Shown here in pieces: positions 31,177 to 42,353 of a DNA stretch of 64,000 nucleotides. Under the pieces are notes generated by a model, which worked only from the letters and a program-made list of their open reading frames with translations, was not told where the DNA came from and made no database searches. The DNA is from Photorhabdus khanii NC19. Lineage in GTDB: Bacteria; Pseudomonadota; Gammaproteobacteria; Enterobacterales; Enterobacteriaceae. Location: the NCBI RefSeq assembly GCF_000517265.1, contig NZ_AYSJ01000017.1, forward strand, positions 1 through 64,000, written 5' to 3'. Each line of letters starts with the position of its first letter. The first letter of the stretch is position 1. The position numbers and the translations under genes are program-made.

Positions 31177-31494
31177 TCAGCTCCAAAGCTTTTCAAGTTC
31201 ATACATGCGGCGACTCTCTTCCTGCATGACATGTACAATAACTTCACCGAGGTCTACGACAATCCAGTCAGATATGCCCTGTCCCTCAACACCAAGTGGA
31301 GCCAAACCGTTCGCACGACAGTCATCAACCAGATTATCTGCGACGGACATCAGATGGCGGTTGGAAGTTCCTGTGCAGATAATCATGCAATCGGTAATGC
31401 TGGATTTTCCGTGAACATCCAGAGAAATAATATCCTGTGCTTTGGAGTCTTCAAGTTTATCAATAACAAACTGTTGGAGTTCTTTACCTTGCAA
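31177..31494 (-). CDS. rsfS: Ribosomal silencing factor RsfS
   Basis: This protein binds L14 (uL14) and blocks subunit joining in starvation. From TTG 31494 it has 105 aa, as in E. coli, and AAGGA lies eight bases upstream; an ATG nine bases earlier is the alternative but would have no spaced ribosome-binding site. Conserved segments are [20 protein letters not shown] and [20 protein letters not shown]. It precedes rlmH with a two-base gap. Confidence 0.93.
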   Translation of the reverse strand: MQGKELQQFVIDKLEDSKAQDIISLDVHGKSSITDCMIICTGTSNRHLMSVADNLVDDCRANGLAPLGVEGQGISDWIVVDLGEVIVHVMQEESRRMYELEKLWS

Positions 31495-31602
31495 AAGGCT
31501 CATCCTTATTTTTTATCAAAATTGATCAAATAGTGCGGAATAATAGCATGCCAGGTCACTCAAGGGTAAGGCCAACTAAGTGACTAATCGGGGCAGATTT
31601 CG

Positions 31603-32280
31603 CTATTGGCGATATAACCCCTGTGAATCTATATACTTTTGTACTGAAGGGGATAGCAAATCATCACAACTTAGCCCTTGCTGGTGGCGTTGCCGGATAT
31701 CTGTTGCTGAGATGCGTAACAGCGGTGTATTAGCCAGATAGATATAACCGTTAGGTTTGTTACTAAGTAGAGTGGGATTGTCGATTTGATGTTGCGTAAG
31801 CCATTGCTGCATTTCGATTGTAGAAAGCTGGGTTTGATAACTGGGACGAGCACAAACCAGCAAATGGCAAATATTCAGCAGTTCTTGCCAGCGATGCCAA
31901 GTATGCAGTGATAACAAAGAGTCCTGGCCGATTATAAATGCCAGTGGTTGATTTTCACCAAACTCCTGACGGAATGATTCCAACGTATCTATTGTGTACG
32001 ACGGGGTGGTACGCTCCAGTTCACGGGTATCGACAGTGAATAGTGGATTGCCCTGTACCGCCAGCCGAACCATTTCTAGCCGTTGTTGTGCGGTGGCTTC
32101 TGGCTGTGGGCGGTGGGGGGGAACGTGATTTGGCAGTAGAATCACTTGCTTTAGGCCAGTTTGGTGTGCCAGAGCTTCAACCGAATGCAGGTGCCCATAA
32201 TGAATTGGATCAAATGTTCCACCAAATAATGCCTGAATAACGGGATGTGTCGGACAAATAGAATCAATGGCGTGAGGCAT
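31603..32280 (-). CDS. nadD: Nicotinate-nucleotide adenylyltransferase NadD
   Basis: This enzyme converts nicotinate mononucleotide and ATP to deamido-NAD, the penultimate step of NAD synthesis. The 225-aa protein has the nucleotidyltransferase motif [12 protein letters not shown] near residue 20 and the C-terminal [16 protein letters not shown]. The start at 32280 has GAGAG upstream and overlaps the end of holA by 17 bases. Confidence 0.95.
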   Translation of the reverse strand: MPHAIDSICPTHPVIQALFGGTFDPIHYGHLHSVEALAHQTGLKQVILLPNHVPPHRPQPEATAQQRLEMVRLAVQGNPLFTVDTRELERTTPSYTIDTLESFRQEFGENQPLAFIIGQDSLLSLHTWHRWQELLNICHLLVCARPSYQTQLSTIEMQQWLTQHQIDNPTLLSNKPNGYIYLANTPLLRISATDIRQRHQQGLSCDDLLSPSVQKYIDSQGLYRQ

Positions 32281-33304
32281 TAAAAAAGCTCTCAGGTAAT
32301 GTTTTCCCACATAACAACATGGAAATTGTTTCTAAATCTGGCCAGACAGACTGACCGTAATCCTGTTTAATCCGGAGTTCCATCTGTACAAGTAAATGGA
32401 CTGCTAGCTGTAAATCATGCTGAGTTAAGCGTTGCAGTGCATTTGTTAGTAATGGGCGGCGGTTTTGCCATATTCGATGTTGATCTAACAGAGTTTTTAT
32501 AGCAATTGTGGTGCTTTGGCGCTTTAGTGTAAGTAGCAGCAGCAATTCACGCTGTATGATACGTAACAGAATAACGGCCTCACAATCTTCCTGTTGTAAC
32601 TGTTTCAGAATATGCCAGGCTCGTTTTGCCTTACCTGATAATAGAGAGTCTACCCAGTGATAAGGTGTAAAGTGAGCCGCGTCATTCACCGCATTTTCAA
32701 TACGGTGTAAGGTCAGTTTACCATCTGGATATAGCAGGGAGAGCCGCTCAAGAGCCTGAGTCAGTGCTAATAAGTTCCCTTCATAGCAGTAACACAGCAG
32801 TTGATTGGCTTGCGCTTCCAGAGTCAGTTTCATGACTTTGGCCCGTTGCGCGACCCATTGAGGCAGACGGTTCAATTCAGGCGTTTGACAACTGATGTAG
32901 ACACCGTTTTTCCCTAATGTTTTAAACCAGCTACTGTTCTCCTGAGCTTTGGTCAATTTCAAACCGCGCAATATCAGCAGTATATCTGGATGAAGTAATT
33001 CCGCTAGTTTTACCAGTTGTTCAACCATTACTGCGTTAGGGCCATTTTCCGGCAACAGTAAAGTGAGTGTTTGACGACTGGCAAACAGGCTTAATGACTG
33101 GCAAACACTAAATACTTCATCCCATTCGGTATGATTATCCAGAGTATAAGTGAAGTGTTCAGTGAAAGAGTGCTGTTCAGCCGTCTTGCGAATATGATCC
33201 TGGCTTTCCTGTAATAGCAGGGGTTCATTGCCCCATATCAGATAACAGTTTCGCAGCCCTTCATTGAGCTGCGAAATCAGTTGTTCGGGATAGAGTTTGA
33301 TCAT
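32264..33304 (-). CDS. holA: DNA polymerase III delta subunit HolA
   Basis: This clamp-loader subunit opens the beta sliding clamp, 346 aa. The N-terminal segment [24 protein letters not shown] and [19 protein letters not shown] match the delta AAA+-like domain; no Walker A is expected in delta. It overlaps lptE by four bases and nadD by 17, so lptE-holA-nadD is one transcript. Confidence 0.94.
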   Translation of the reverse strand: MIKLYPEQLISQLNEGLRNCYLIWGNEPLLLQESQDHIRKTAEQHSFTEHFTYTLDNHTEWDEVFSVCQSLSLFASRQTLTLLLPENGPNAVMVEQLVKLAELLHPDILLILRGLKLTKAQENSSWFKTLGKNGVYISCQTPELNRLPQWVAQRAKVMKLTLEAQANQLLCYCYEGNLLALTQALERLSLLYPDGKLTLHRIENAVNDAAHFTPYHWVDSLLSGKAKRAWHILKQLQQEDCEAVILLRIIQRELLLLLTLKRQSTTIAIKTLLDQHRIWQNRRPLLTNALQRLTQHDLQLAVHLLVQMELRIKQDYGQSVWPDLETISMLLCGKTLPESFFNASRH

Positions 33305-33849
33305 TGTGCCCGCGTAGCTTGCTGTTCCGCTTGTTTTTCTCTGGTTTTCTGTTTTTCTGCACTGTGAACAGTCAGTAACTGGCGAACTAACTGACGTGCC
33401 GCCTGTTCGCGCATTTCTTGATTGATCATCTCGTTTTCAGCATCTTTTGCCAATGCTTCTAACGGGTTGTCGAAGAAAGAGCGGTCAACTCTGGATTGAA
33501 GCGGGTAGATGCTACCGTTTGGCATAATAACCTGTGCATCGACATACAGTGTCAATTGGCGCTCAGCCGCCTTACCATCCTGGAAAACGGAAACGGTATC
33601 TTTATTTTCTGAAGAACCGATTAGCCTCAGAATAGGGATTTCGGCGCTACCATTTTCAAGGATAGTGACGTTATTCAGACGAAGTTGTTGGCGAACAGAA
33701 CGGGTCAGAGGCCCATATGGATCACTGCTCGTTAATTGCAGCTTTTTGAGTTCCGGTGGTACCTGAGTGGTACCGCGCAGATGAAAACCGCAGCCAGCGG
33801 TGACCAGTACCGCTAACCCCAGCAACAACGTTAAAATACGATGCCGCAC
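33301..33849 (-). CDS. lptE: LPS assembly lipoprotein LptE
   Basis: This outer-membrane lipoprotein plugs the LptD barrel and helps insert lipopolysaccharide. The 182-aa protein has a signal peptide with lipobox TAGC (Cys20) followed by [11 protein letters not shown], the family's first conserved motif. The C-terminus is a charged Gln/Lys/Arg-rich tail. It lies 14 bases after leuS, as in E. coli. Confidence 0.94.
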   Translation of the reverse strand: MRHRILTLLLGLAVLVTAGCGFHLRGTTQVPPELKKLQLTSSDPYGPLTRSVRQQLRLNNVTILENGSAEIPILRLIGSSENKDTVSVFQDGKAAERQLTLYVDAQVIMPNGSIYPLQSRVDRSFFDNPLEALAKDAENEMINQEMREQAARQLVRQLLTVHSAEKQKTREKQAEQQATRAQ

Positions 33850-33863
33850 ATTGCCTCCTTTTA

Positions 33864-36446
33864 TTATCCGACGACCAGATTCAGCAGTTTGCCTGGTACA
33901 TAGATGACCTTACGAATAGTGACGCCTTCAAGGTATCTCGCCACTCCATATTCTTTTGTTGCCATATCATGAACATATTCTTTAGTAGAATCTGTCGGTA
34001 CGGTAACACGACCACGTACTTTACCGTTAACTTGAATGACTACCAGTTTGGTGTCATCAACCATTGCCTGCTCATCAGCTTGCGGCCAGTCAGCCGTATC
34101 GATATCACCTTCACCGCCCAGAGCTTGCCACATAGTAAAACAAGCGTGAGGCGTGATGGGTGACAACATACGGACAACCGCCAACAGCGCTTCCTGCATC
34201 AGAGCGCGATCCTGCTCCGTTTCCTGTGGTGCACGAGTCAGTTTATTCATTAATTCCATCACGGCAGCGATGGCTGTGTTGAATGCCTGACGGCGACCGA
34301 CATCATCGGTAACTTTAGCGATGGTTTTGTGCAGATCACGGAACAGATCTTTCTGTTCTGCGGTCAGATTTGTGATCTCCAGCGGTTGAGTTACTCCTTT
34401 ACTGCTATGTTCATAAACCAGGCGCCATACACGTTTCAGGAAGCGATTTGCGCCTTCAACACTGGACTCTTGCCATTCCAGAGTCAATTCTGGTGGAGCA
34501 GCAAACATCATAAACAGTCGGACGGTATCGGCACCGTATTTTTCCACCATCAATTGTGGATCAATACCGTTGTTTTTGGATTTAGACATTTTGCTCATGC
34601 CGGTATAAACCAGCTTATGGCCTTCTTTGTCTGTCGCTTTGATGATACGACCTTTATCATCACGCTCTACAAGGGTATCAACTGGGGAAACCCAAATTTT
34701 TTCGCCATTTTTGCCGATATGATAGAAAGCATCGGCCAGAACCATTCCCTGACACAGAAGACGTTTTGCGGGCTCATTAGAATTGACCATACCAGCGTCA
34801 CGCATCAGTTTGTGGAAGAAACGGAAATACATCAAGTGCATGATCGCATGTTCGATACCACCGATATATTGATCAACTGGCAGCCAGTAATTAGCCGCAA
34901 CCGGATCAAGCATACCTTTGTCATATTCTGGACAGGTGTAACGAGCGTAGTACCAGGAAGATTCCATAAAGGTATCGAAGGTATCTGTTTCACGCAGCGC
35001 TGGCTGACCGTTGATAGTGGTTTTCGCCCACTCAGGATCCGCTTTAATCGGGCTGGTGATACCATTCATGGTGACATCTTCCGGCAGAATAACCGGCAGT
35101 TGATCTTCTGGAGCCGGAACAACGGTACCATCTTCTAGCGTAGCCATTGGAATAGGGGCACCCCAATAACGCTGACGGGAAACTCCCCAATCACGCAGGC
35201 GATAGTTGACTTTACGTTTACCTACGCCCATTTCGACCAGTTTATCAGCAATGGCGTTGAAACCAGTTTCGTGATTCAGGCCGCTGAATTCTCCGGAGTT
35301 GAACAGGACATTCTTGTCTGTCACTGGCGCTTCATGAACATTCGGTTCGTTGCTTTCACTGTCCAGAATAACGGCTTTGATTGGCAGGTTATATTTCGTC
35401 GCAAATTCCCAATCGCGTTGGTCGTGACCAGGAACGGCCATGACAGCACCGGTGCCGTATTCCATCAAAACAAAGTTTGCAACCCAGATTGCCACTTTCT
35501 CTTTGGTTAACGGATGAATAGCAAACATGCCGGTTGCCATGCCTTTCTTCTCCATTGTTGCCATATCTGCTTCAGCAACTTTGGTGTTACGACATTCATT
35601 AATGAAAGCGGTCAGTTCAGGGTTGTTTTCTGTTGCTTGTTTTACCAGAGGATGACCTGCGGCAACCGCGACATAAGTGGCACCCAGGAATGTATCAGGA
35701 CGGGTGGTATAGACGGTCAGTTTCTCCTGACTGTCAGCCACATCGAAAGTAATTTCTACACCTTCAGAACGTCCAATCCAGTTGCGTTGCATGGTTTTGA
35801 CTTGCTCAGGCCACTCTTCCAGCGTATCCAAATCGTTTAGCAACTCTTCGGCATAATCAGTGATTTTGATAAACCACTGTGGAATCTCTTTACGTTCAAC
35901 TTTGGTGTCACAACGCCAGCAGCATCCGTCAACCACTTGTTCATTGGCCAGAACAGTCAGATCGTGGGGGCACCAGTTAACAGCGGAGGTTTTTTTATAA
36001 ACCAGGCCCTTTTCATACAGTTTGGTGAAAAACCACTGTTCCCAACGGTAATATTCAGGCGTACAGGTAGTGACTTCACGATCCCAGTCGTAACCAAAAC
36101 CCAGTGTTTTCAACTGACCTTTCATATACTCGATGTTGGCATAGGTCCATGGAGCCGGTGCGGTGTTATTTTTCACCGCCGCGCCTTCTGCGGGCAGGCC
36201 AAATGCATCCCAGCCAATAGGTTGCAGGACATTTTTGCCAAGCATACGCTGGTAACGAGAGATAACATCACCAATAGTGTAGTTACGTACGTGACCCATG
36301 TGTAGTCGGCCAGAAGGGTAAGGTAGCATGGACAGGCAGTAATATTTTTCTTTGCTGTTGTCTTCTGTCACTTTAAAAGTTTGCTTCTCTTGCCAGTGAA
36401 GCTGAACTTGCGGCTCTATATCTTCTGGACGGTATTGTTCTTGCAT
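33864..36446 (-). CDS. leuS: Leucyl-tRNA synthetase
   Basis: This class I synthetase charges tRNA-Leu and edits mischarged tRNA. The 860-aa protein has the HIGH-type motif HMGH (49-52), a CP1 editing domain (about 225-415, with [14 protein letters not shown]), and KMSKS near 620. A zinc-type pair, CPHDLT and CCWRC, lies near 160-180. It is the first gene of leuS-lptE-holA-nadD. Confidence 0.97.
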   Translation of the reverse strand: MQEQYRPEDIEPQVQLHWQEKQTFKVTEDNSKEKYYCLSMLPYPSGRLHMGHVRNYTIGDVISRYQRMLGKNVLQPIGWDAFGLPAEGAAVKNNTAPAPWTYANIEYMKGQLKTLGFGYDWDREVTTCTPEYYRWEQWFFTKLYEKGLVYKKTSAVNWCPHDLTVLANEQVVDGCCWRCDTKVERKEIPQWFIKITDYAEELLNDLDTLEEWPEQVKTMQRNWIGRSEGVEITFDVADSQEKLTVYTTRPDTFLGATYVAVAAGHPLVKQATENNPELTAFINECRNTKVAEADMATMEKKGMATGMFAIHPLTKEKVAIWVANFVLMEYGTGAVMAVPGHDQRDWEFATKYNLPIKAVILDSESNEPNVHEAPVTDKNVLFNSGEFSGLNHETGFNAIADKLVEMGVGKRKVNYRLRDWGVSRQRYWGAPIPMATLEDGTVVPAPEDQLPVILPEDVTMNGITSPIKADPEWAKTTINGQPALRETDTFDTFMESSWYYARYTCPEYDKGMLDPVAANYWLPVDQYIGGIEHAIMHLMYFRFFHKLMRDAGMVNSNEPAKRLLCQGMVLADAFYHIGKNGEKIWVSPVDTLVERDDKGRIIKATDKEGHKLVYTGMSKMSKSKNNGIDPQLMVEKYGADTVRLFMMFAAPPELTLEWQESSVEGANRFLKRVWRLVYEHSSKGVTQPLEITNLTAEQKDLFRDLHKTIAKVTDDVGRRQAFNTAIAAVMELMNKLTRAPQETEQDRALMQEALLAVVRMLSPITPHACFTMWQALGGEGDIDTADWPQADEQAMVDDTKLVVIQVNGKVRGRVTVPTDSTKEYVHDMATKEYGVARYLEGVTIRKVIYVPGKLLNLVVG

Positions 36447-36565
36447 GACACCGATGATCCTATGGTGAGTAAAAAGCTACGCTTGTAGCAATCATTTAGT
36501 TGGTGAAATATGAGGTCGGCATAGCATATCTGATTTGATACGCAAGCAACAGGGGTTCTGAGGGA

Positions 36566-36595
36566 AAATCCGGTGGCGACGGGCACCACCACCGG
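36566..36595 (-). terminator. Terminator of gltIJKL
   Basis: The stem CCGGTGG/CCACCGG (36570-36576 and 36589-36595) is followed on the minus strand by ATTTT. It lies 14 bases past the gltL stop. Confidence 0.65.
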
Positions 36596-36608
36596 AAATG
36601 AGATAATA

Positions 36609-37337
36609 CTAATGAAGAATTTTAGCCAGAAACTCTTTAGCGCGATCTGATTTTGGATTGGCAAAGAAATCTTCTTTCTTGCTGTCCTCAACAATTTTGC
36701 CTTCATCCATAAAGATAACCCGATTGGCTACTTTACGGGCAAAACCCATTTCGTGGGTAACAACCATCATGGTCATACCTTCGTCCGCCAGCTTAACCAT
36801 GACGTCGAGCACTTCATTGATCATTTCAGGGTCGAGTGCGGAAGTGGGTTCGTCGAACAACATAGCAATAGGGTCCATGCAAAGTGCACGGGCGATTGCC
36901 ACGCGTTGTTGCTGACCACCGGAAAGTTGTGACGGGAATTTGTTAGCCTGACTGGCAAGCCCGACACGTTCAAGCAGTTTCAGCCCCTTTTCTTCTGCCG
37001 CTTTTTTATCACGGTTAAGCACTTTAACTTGAGCCAGAGTAAGATTCTCAATGATGGAGAGGTGTGGGAACAGCTCAAAGTGCTGGAACACCATGCCGAC
37101 TTTTGAACGTAACTGCGCCAGATTGGTGTTTTTGTCATTGACTTTAATGTCATTAACCAGAATTTCACCCTGTTGGATGGATTCCAGACCATTGACCGTC
37201 TTTATCAGGGTGGATTTACCGGAGCCAGATGGGCCACAGACCACAACGACTTCACCTTTTTTAACTTCAGTTGAGCAGTTAGCAAGAACCTGAAATTGGC
37301 CATACCATTTGGATACATTTTTCAGGGAGATCATCAA
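36609..37337 (-). CDS. gltL: Glutamate/aspartate ABC transporter ATPase GltL
   Basis: This is the ATPase of the GltIJKL importer, 242 aa. It has Walker [10 protein letters not shown] (35-43), signature [15 protein letters not shown], Walker [15 protein letters not shown] and the switch His in VTHEMGFA. Its start overlaps gltK by four bases. Confidence 0.95.
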   Translation of the reverse strand: MMISLKNVSKWYGQFQVLANCSTEVKKGEVVVVCGPSGSGKSTLIKTVNGLESIQQGEILVNDIKVNDKNTNLAQLRSKVGMVFQHFELFPHLSIIENLTLAQVKVLNRDKKAAEEKGLKLLERVGLASQANKFPSQLSGGQQQRVAIARALCMDPIAMLFDEPTSALDPEMINEVLDVMVKLADEGMTMMVVTHEMGFARKVANRVIFMDEGKIVEDSKKEDFFANPKSDRAKEFLAKILH

Positions 37338-38008
37338 ACAGTCCTTTTCTTCAAATAGTTAACCAGCATAGATGCGGCAAAACTAATAATAAAATAAATA
37401 AAACCAGCAAACAGGATCATTTCAACCTGAGTGCCATCACGCTCACCGATATTCGCTGCGGTACGGAAAAAGTCCGCCAGACTGAGTACATACACCAGTG
37501 AGGTGTCTTGAAACAGCACGATACCCTGTGTCAGTAACAGCGGGGTCATCGCACGGAATGCCTGAGGCAGAATCACCATTCTCATGCTTTGCATTGACGT
37601 CATCCCCAATGCCAGTGCTGCCGAAGATTGCCCGCGGGAAATACTCTGAATGCCTGCACGGATAATTTCTGAATAGTAAGCCGCTTCGAAAAATGCAAAC
37701 GCGACCATGGCTGAAATTAAACGAATATCCGTTTTGGGTGAAATACCGAGAACATCCTGCAATAGGCTAGGCACAATCAGATAGAACCATAACAGTACCA
37801 TGACCAATGGCACAGAACGGAACAGATTGACATATAAAGTTGCAAACCAGCTCAGGGCTTTTACAGAAGAGAGGCGCATGACGGCCAGTGCCGTTCCCCA
37901 GAGGATACCGATAACAACAGCAATAATGGTGATTTTTGCTGTAATGACTAAGCCTTGCAACAGAAAAGGGATACTGGGGATAATAGAACTCCAGTCAAAC
38001 TCGTACAT
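37334..38008 (-). CDS. gltK: Glutamate/aspartate ABC transporter permease GltK
   Basis: This is one of two inner-membrane permeases of the glutamate/aspartate importer, 224 aa with about five membrane segments. The polar amino acid permease motif [12 protein letters not shown] and the ATPase-docking loop [23 protein letters not shown] are visible. It starts right at the gltJ stop and overlaps gltL. Confidence 0.95.
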   Translation of the reverse strand: MYEFDWSSIIPSIPFLLQGLVITAKITIIAVVIGILWGTALAVMRLSSVKALSWFATLYVNLFRSVPLVMVLLWFYLIVPSLLQDVLGISPKTDIRLISAMVAFAFFEAAYYSEIIRAGIQSISRGQSSAALALGMTSMQSMRMVILPQAFRAMTPLLLTQGIVLFQDTSLVYVLSLADFFRTAANIGERDGTQVEMILFAGFIYFIISFAASMLVNYLKKRTV

Positions 38009-38749
38009 TTATCGACCTCCAATATTACCCGGTAAACGCACTTTCTTCTCAAGCAAGTGCATGGCAAGCATAATCGCCAGATTGATTCCGACATAGGCCA
38101 GTGTGATCGCAGTAAATGATTCATAAGCATGTGCTGAATAGTCGAGTAATTTACCTGCCTGTGCCGCCATATCCACGAGGCCAATAGTGGAGGCGATAGC
38201 GGAATTTTTTACCAGATTCATCATTTCTGATGTCATGGGTGGAATGATGACCCGGTAAGCATTTGGCAGCAGGACGTAGCGATAGGTTTGTGGCAGGGTT
38301 AATCCCATTGCCAACCCCGCTGCTTTCTGACCGCGTGGTAATGATTGTATGGCGGCCCGAACCTGCTCACATACACGAGCAGCGGTGAAAAGACCTAAAC
38401 AGATAGTGGAAGAAATGAAAAACTGGATGTTAGGATCCAGTTCAATTTTAAACCATATACTGATTTTTTCCGGCAACAGCTCAGGCATAACCAGATACCA
38501 GGTGAAAAACTGAACAATCAGTGGTACGTTACGAAAAAGCTCAACATAACAGGTACCTATCCCAGACAATATTTTATTGGGAACAGTACGTAGGATGCCG
38601 AAGAGCGAACCGACAACGAAGGCGATAATCCAGGCGCAGATAGACAAGGCAATTGTGACTTGAAATCCGGCTATCAACCAGCCGAGATAAGTGGTATTGC
38701 CGAAAGGGGCAGCTTGCAAAAAGATGTCCCAGTTCCAATTGATTGACAT
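38009..38749 (-). CDS. gltJ: Glutamate/aspartate ABC transporter permease GltJ
   Basis: This is the second permease of the importer, 246 aa. FRNVPLIVQFFTWY and AAGLAMGLTLPQTYRYVLLPNAYR are the family motifs. The ATG at 38749 (MSINWNWDIF) matches E. coli; the frame is open upstream into the gltI-gltJ hairpin region but is not expected to be translated there. Confidence 0.95.
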   Translation of the reverse strand: MSINWNWDIFLQAAPFGNTTYLGWLIAGFQVTIALSICAWIIAFVVGSLFGILRTVPNKILSGIGTCYVELFRNVPLIVQFFTWYLVMPELLPEKISIWFKIELDPNIQFFISSTICLGLFTAARVCEQVRAAIQSLPRGQKAAGLAMGLTLPQTYRYVLLPNAYRVIIPPMTSEMMNLVKNSAIASTIGLVDMAAQAGKLLDYSAHAYESFTAITLAYVGINLAIMLAMHLLEKKVRLPGNIGGR

Positions 38750-38882
38750 AATAATACTCCCTGCAAGGGTATGGCTTGATCCCTTGAAAACACTTGATTG
38801 GCCGGGAAAAAAAAGCGAGGTAGGGAACGACCACCTCGCACCCAGTAGTGCCAATCAAATTGTCATTTTTTTAATTATATTT
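38750..38882 (-). ncRNA. gltI-gltJ intercistronic region, possible SroC-type sRNA end
   Basis: In E. coli and Salmonella the sRNA SroC, a sponge for GcvB, is processed from the gltIJKL mRNA at this boundary and ends at an internal terminator. Here the same boundary holds a strong internal terminator (38807-38839). Position and terminator are seen; that a SroC-like RNA is made is inference. Confidence 0.35.
38807..38839 (-). terminator. Internal terminator/attenuator between gltI and gltJ
   Basis: GCGAGGT and ACCTCGC (38833-38839 and 38815-38821 on the plus strand) form a 7-bp stem with an 11-base loop; eight T follow on the minus strand. It lies within the operon, so it would make gltI more abundant than gltJKL. 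Confidence 0.85.
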
Positions 38883-39776
38883 TTAGTTAAGTGCCTTATC
38901 ATTCGGCGATTTAAATAGTGCTTTCATTTCATCAGACAAAGAAAAGTTCAAGTTCAGATTCTTGGGAGGAATCGGGTGTTTGAACCAGCGATCAAATGAT
39001 TTCTCTGCCACGCCGGAGGCTTGTGCCTGAATAATGGTTTCATCGATCAGTTTTTTAAACTCAAGATCGTCTTTGCGTAATATACAACCGTAAGCTTCTT
39101 TAGATTGAGCTTTACCCACGATCTCCCATTGGTTAGGTTTTTTCGCTTTTGCGCGTTCACCAGCTAATAGAGCATCATCCATCATAAAGGCTATTGCGCG
39201 GCCGGATTCTAAAGTACGGAATGCGTCACCATGATCTTTTGCGCTGATGATGCGCATTTTCATGTTTTTCTCATCGTTGAGTTTATTCAGCAATATTTCA
39301 GAAGTCGTACCGGAGGTGACAACGACGTTTTTACCAACCAAATCTGGGAAATCTTTTACGCCGGAATCTTTTTTAGTCAGCAAACGAGTATTAACAACAA
39401 AGATGCTGTTAGAGAAAGTGGCTTGTTTCTGGCGCTCAAGGTTATTGCTGGTGGAACCGCATTCGAAATCATAAGTCCCATTTTGAAGTAGAGGGATACG
39501 ATTTTGAGAGGTCACGGGTATCAATTTTATTTGCAGATTTGGCATGCCCAGTTTCTTCTTCACGGCCTCAACAATCAGATTGGAATAATCCTGTGAGTAG
39601 CCGACGACTTTTTGTTGATTATCGTAGTAAGAAAAAGGCACGGAGGATTCACGGTGTCCCACAATGATCACGCCATCATCTTTTATCTTTTTCAGTGTCC
39701 CTGTTAATTCTTCGGCTTGAGCAGCACCTGCCGCGCCAAGTAACATCATGGTTAATACTAGGTTACGCATTCGCAT
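38883..39776 (-). CDS. gltI: Glutamate/aspartate periplasmic binding protein GltI
   Basis: This solute-binding protein captures L-glutamate and L-aspartate for GltJKL, 297 aa. A signal peptide ends around AAQAEE. The ligand-binding motifs VGHRESSVPFSYYD and GYSQDYSNLI lie at the N-terminus of the mature protein. The ATG at 39776 has AAAGGAG six bases upstream. It is separated from gltJ by an internal terminator. Confidence 0.95.
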   Translation of the reverse strand: MRMRNLVLTMMLLGAAGAAQAEELTGTLKKIKDDGVIIVGHRESSVPFSYYDNQQKVVGYSQDYSNLIVEAVKKKLGMPNLQIKLIPVTSQNRIPLLQNGTYDFECGSTSNNLERQKQATFSNSIFVVNTRLLTKKDSGVKDFPDLVGKNVVVTSGTTSEILLNKLNDEKNMKMRIISAKDHGDAFRTLESGRAIAFMMDDALLAGERAKAKKPNQWEIVGKAQSKEAYGCILRKDDLEFKKLIDETIIQAQASGVAEKSFDRWFKHPIPPKNLNLNFSLSDEMKALFKSPNDKALN

Positions 39777-40228
39777 ATACAACTCCTTTGATGTGGTTAT
39801 CGTTTGCGATGTTATGTTTGCAAAAGTCTCTCTGGTGATTTGTTTTTAACCAAGGATCATTTGCTGTTATATGTATATATAGTGTTAAAAAATAGTACAA
39901 AAGGGTTAGTCAATGAAAATGAATTGTTTCTATTTCGGGAGCTGTCTCGCACTATAAATGAACAATTCTACTTATCTTGCACAATTAAGGTGTGTGATTA
40001 TCACTTTTTTGGTGCATTTTCCCGTTTTTATGAGTTAAACAGGTATTTCCCTTTTCATTCATGGAGATAATAGCAATTAACGTGCCAAAGTAATAAGGAG
40101 GGCTAAAATTAAGGCCAATAAATCATTCAATCAAATTATTTTTGTAACATCAATCATTGAGGATTGGCATGGTTAACTATCAGTGACAGTTGTTTGGCGT
40201 TATTACAGAATAACCATGCCGGATTGTA
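39777..40228. other. Gene-free stretch with gltI promoter region and an inverted repeat
   Basis: No convincing gene lies in these ~450 bases; the open frame on the plus strand has no recognisable protein. The gltI promoter must lie near the left end, in AT-rich sequence. A 10-bp inverted repeat, GGCATGGTTA (40166-40175) and TAACCATGCC (40211-40220), with a long loop, lies just past the stop of the AhpD-like gene. Confidence 0.45.
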
Positions 40229-40690
40229 TCAGGGGTGATCAATGGTGGGATTGGGCAAAGTATATTTCATACCAATTGCCAGACGATTCCAGAGATTGAT
40301 AAGGCCGATCAATAACGTCAAATCGACAATCTCTTTTTCATCAAATTCAGCCAATAATGGGGTGTAATGTTCATCATTTGCTTCAATTTCGGCAATTCGG
40401 GATAAAACATCTGTCCAACCTAAAGCGGCACGTTCCCGTGATGTGAAAATAGTGGCTTCTTTCCAGGCGCTCAGGAGGTAGAGTTTTTGCTCGTTGCTTC
40501 CTGCTTTACGGGCAGCTTTGGAATGCATATTAAGGCAAAAGGCACAGCCATTGATTTGGGAGGCTCTTACCTTGACGAGTTCGATAAGCTCTTTACCGAG
40601 GGTTGATTTGTAAGTTAATTCATCGACCTTGGCTACTGCGCTATAAAGTTCTGGTGAAACTTCCGCTGGCCGCGGACGGTTTGCTTGCAT
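40229..40690 (-). CDS. AhpD/carboxymuconolactone decarboxylase-family protein
   Basis: This 153-aa helical protein belongs to the AhpD-like peroxidase family. The redox motif is CAFCLNMHSKAARKAG (Cys-x-x-Cys near residues 50-53, with the following His), typical of the subgroup that acts as alkylhydroperoxidase or thiol oxidoreductase. AGGAGTAACAAGTT precedes the ATG. It stands alone between gltI and lnt, where E. coli has no such gene. The substrate is unknown. Confidence 0.8.
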   Translation of the reverse strand: MQANRPRPAEVSPELYSAVAKVDELTYKSTLGKELIELVKVRASQINGCAFCLNMHSKAARKAGSNEQKLYLLSAWKEATIFTSRERAALGWTDVLSRIAEIEANDEHYTPLLAEFDEKEIVDLTLLIGLINLWNRLAIGMKYTLPNPTIDHP

Positions 40691-40816
40691 AACTTGTTAC
40701 TCCTTTGTGCTTTTTCTATCAATTGAATGAAAAAATGGATTGAAAGTTAATTTGCTTCTGAATGATATAAAGGAGCTATTTCATTTCGCTCCCTTTTGTT
40801 TGTATGGATATTTGGA

Positions 40817-42346
40817 TTAAGATTGCCGACGGTTATAGATCAGTGCAAATAGGGTAAACAATACCGTGATTCCCCATACTGGCCAATTACCCCAGTGTGC
40901 ATACGGTGTCATCCCGGTTGCGGGTGTCACCTTAGCGTTTAAAACACGGCGGGTAAATTGTGGGAGTGCCTCCTGCACTTTCCCATCTGGGCCGACAACG
41001 GCTGTAATGCCATTATTTGTACCACGCAACAATGGGCGTCCTAATTCGAGGGAGCGCATACGTGCCATCTGGAAATGCTGCCAGGGGCCGATTGAGTGCC
41101 CAAACCAGGCATCATTGGAAACAGTCAGCAAGAATTCGGTATCTGGTTTGAAATTAGCACGAACTTGCTCACCAAGTATAATTTCATAACAAATGGCGGC
41201 GGTCAGATTATATCCGGCAACAGAAAGTTGTGGTTGAGTGTAGTTACCACGGCTGAATGAAGACATTGGCAAATTGAAGAATGGCGCCAGAGGTCGGAGC
41301 AGAGACTCCAGAGGAACAAACTCGCCGAAGGGTACCAGATGATATTTATCGTAGCGGATGGCCGCGGGATATTGGTAAGGTATTTTATCACCAAGGACAA
41401 TCAGACTGTTATAGGTCTTATAGCTGTTGCCGACTGCTCTTTCATCAACAATACCGGTAATAAGGCTGGTGTGCTGACTGCGTAATAGCATATCCAATTT
41501 TGCCAGAAAATTACGTTGGTAATTTTCCAGTGAAGGAATTGCAGATTCCGGCCAGATGATTATCGGTATTTTACCGATGTATGGCAGGCTATCACCCATA
41601 TAAATATCGAGGGTTTCACTGAGCATTTTTGGGTCCCATTTCAGGGATTGTGGGATATTCCCTTGAACCAGTGCCACATTGACGGCTTTTTCAGGCAGTA
41701 GGTTGTACCACTGATAATGGCGCATTGGCCACGGTAATAGCAGAATGGCGGTAGCGATGATACCCGCGACAATTTTTCGGTGCGTGACAGCCAGAACTAA
41801 TAACCCGCTGACAGCCATTAACAGGAAAGTGATGGCTTCAACACCTAAGATAGGTGCGATGGCTTCCATCGGGCCATCTAATTGGCTGTAGCCGAACTGT
41901 AACCAGGGAAAACCGGTCAAAACCCAGCCACGCAAGAATTCGGTGAGTTGCCATAATGCAGGTGCTGCCACTGCGAGTCTCAACCAGTTCGTTTTTGCGA
42001 AAAAACGGTTGAGTAAGCCAGCAAATAAAGCAGGATAGAGTGAAAGATAGGCAGCAAGTAAAATGACCAGCAGAATATTAACAGCGGTTGGCATGCCACC
42101 AAAATTGGCAATACTGACATATACCCAGTTTATACCCGTGCCAAACAGACCAAACCCCCAGCAAAAAGCGATAAAGGCTGCTTGCCGGACTGTTCTGTTT
42201 AACGTCAGAAGTTGCAGCCCAAATAAGGAGATAATGGCGGCAGGCCAGAAGCCAAAAGGTGAAAAAGCCAGTGTTCCACTGGCTCCGAAAGATAGTGCCA
42301 GTAAGGCACGAAGCCGCTGGCAATTTAATAATGAGACTTTGTTCAT
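40817..42346 (-). CDS. lnt: Apolipoprotein N-acyltransferase Lnt
   Basis: This inner-membrane enzyme adds the third acyl chain to lipoproteins. From the ATG at 42346 (MNKVSLLNC) it is about 509 aa: roughly eight membrane segments, with a periplasmic nitrilase-like domain (about 225-480). The catalytic triad contexts are [11 protein letters not shown] (Glu), [15 protein letters not shown] (Lys) and [10 protein letters not shown] (Cys). The frame is open upstream into corC, but the chosen ATG lies seven bases after the corC stop. Confidence 0.95.
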   Translation of the reverse strand: MNKVSLLNCQRLRALLALSFGASGTLAFSPFGFWPAAIISLFGLQLLTLNRTVRQAAFIAFCWGFGLFGTGINWVYVSIANFGGMPTAVNILLVILLAAYLSLYPALFAGLLNRFFAKTNWLRLAVAAPALWQLTEFLRGWVLTGFPWLQFGYSQLDGPMEAIAPILGVEAITFLLMAVSGLLVLAVTHRKIVAGIIATAILLLPWPMRHYQWYNLLPEKAVNVALVQGNIPQSLKWDPKMLSETLDIYMGDSLPYIGKIPIIIWPESAIPSLENYQRNFLAKLDMLLRSQHTSLITGIVDERAVGNSYKTYNSLIVLGDKIPYQYPAAIRYDKYHLVPFGEFVPLESLLRPLAPFFNLPMSSFSRGNYTQPQLSVAGYNLTAAICYEIILGEQVRANFKPDTEFLLTVSNDAWFGHSIGPWQHFQMARMRSLELGRPLLRGTNNGITAVVGPDGKVQEALPQFTRRVLNAKVTPATGMTPYAHWGNWPVWGITVLFTLFALIYNRRQS

Positions 42347-42353
42347 CCAGACT

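Noticed and set aside
34329-35138. Long open frame on the plus strand opposite leuS
   Set aside because: It is the antisense shadow of a well-conserved synthetase; the protein has no recognisable motif.
39804-40070. 88-codon open frame upstream of gltI on the plus strand
   Set aside because: No conserved motif and it overlaps the likely gltI promoter.
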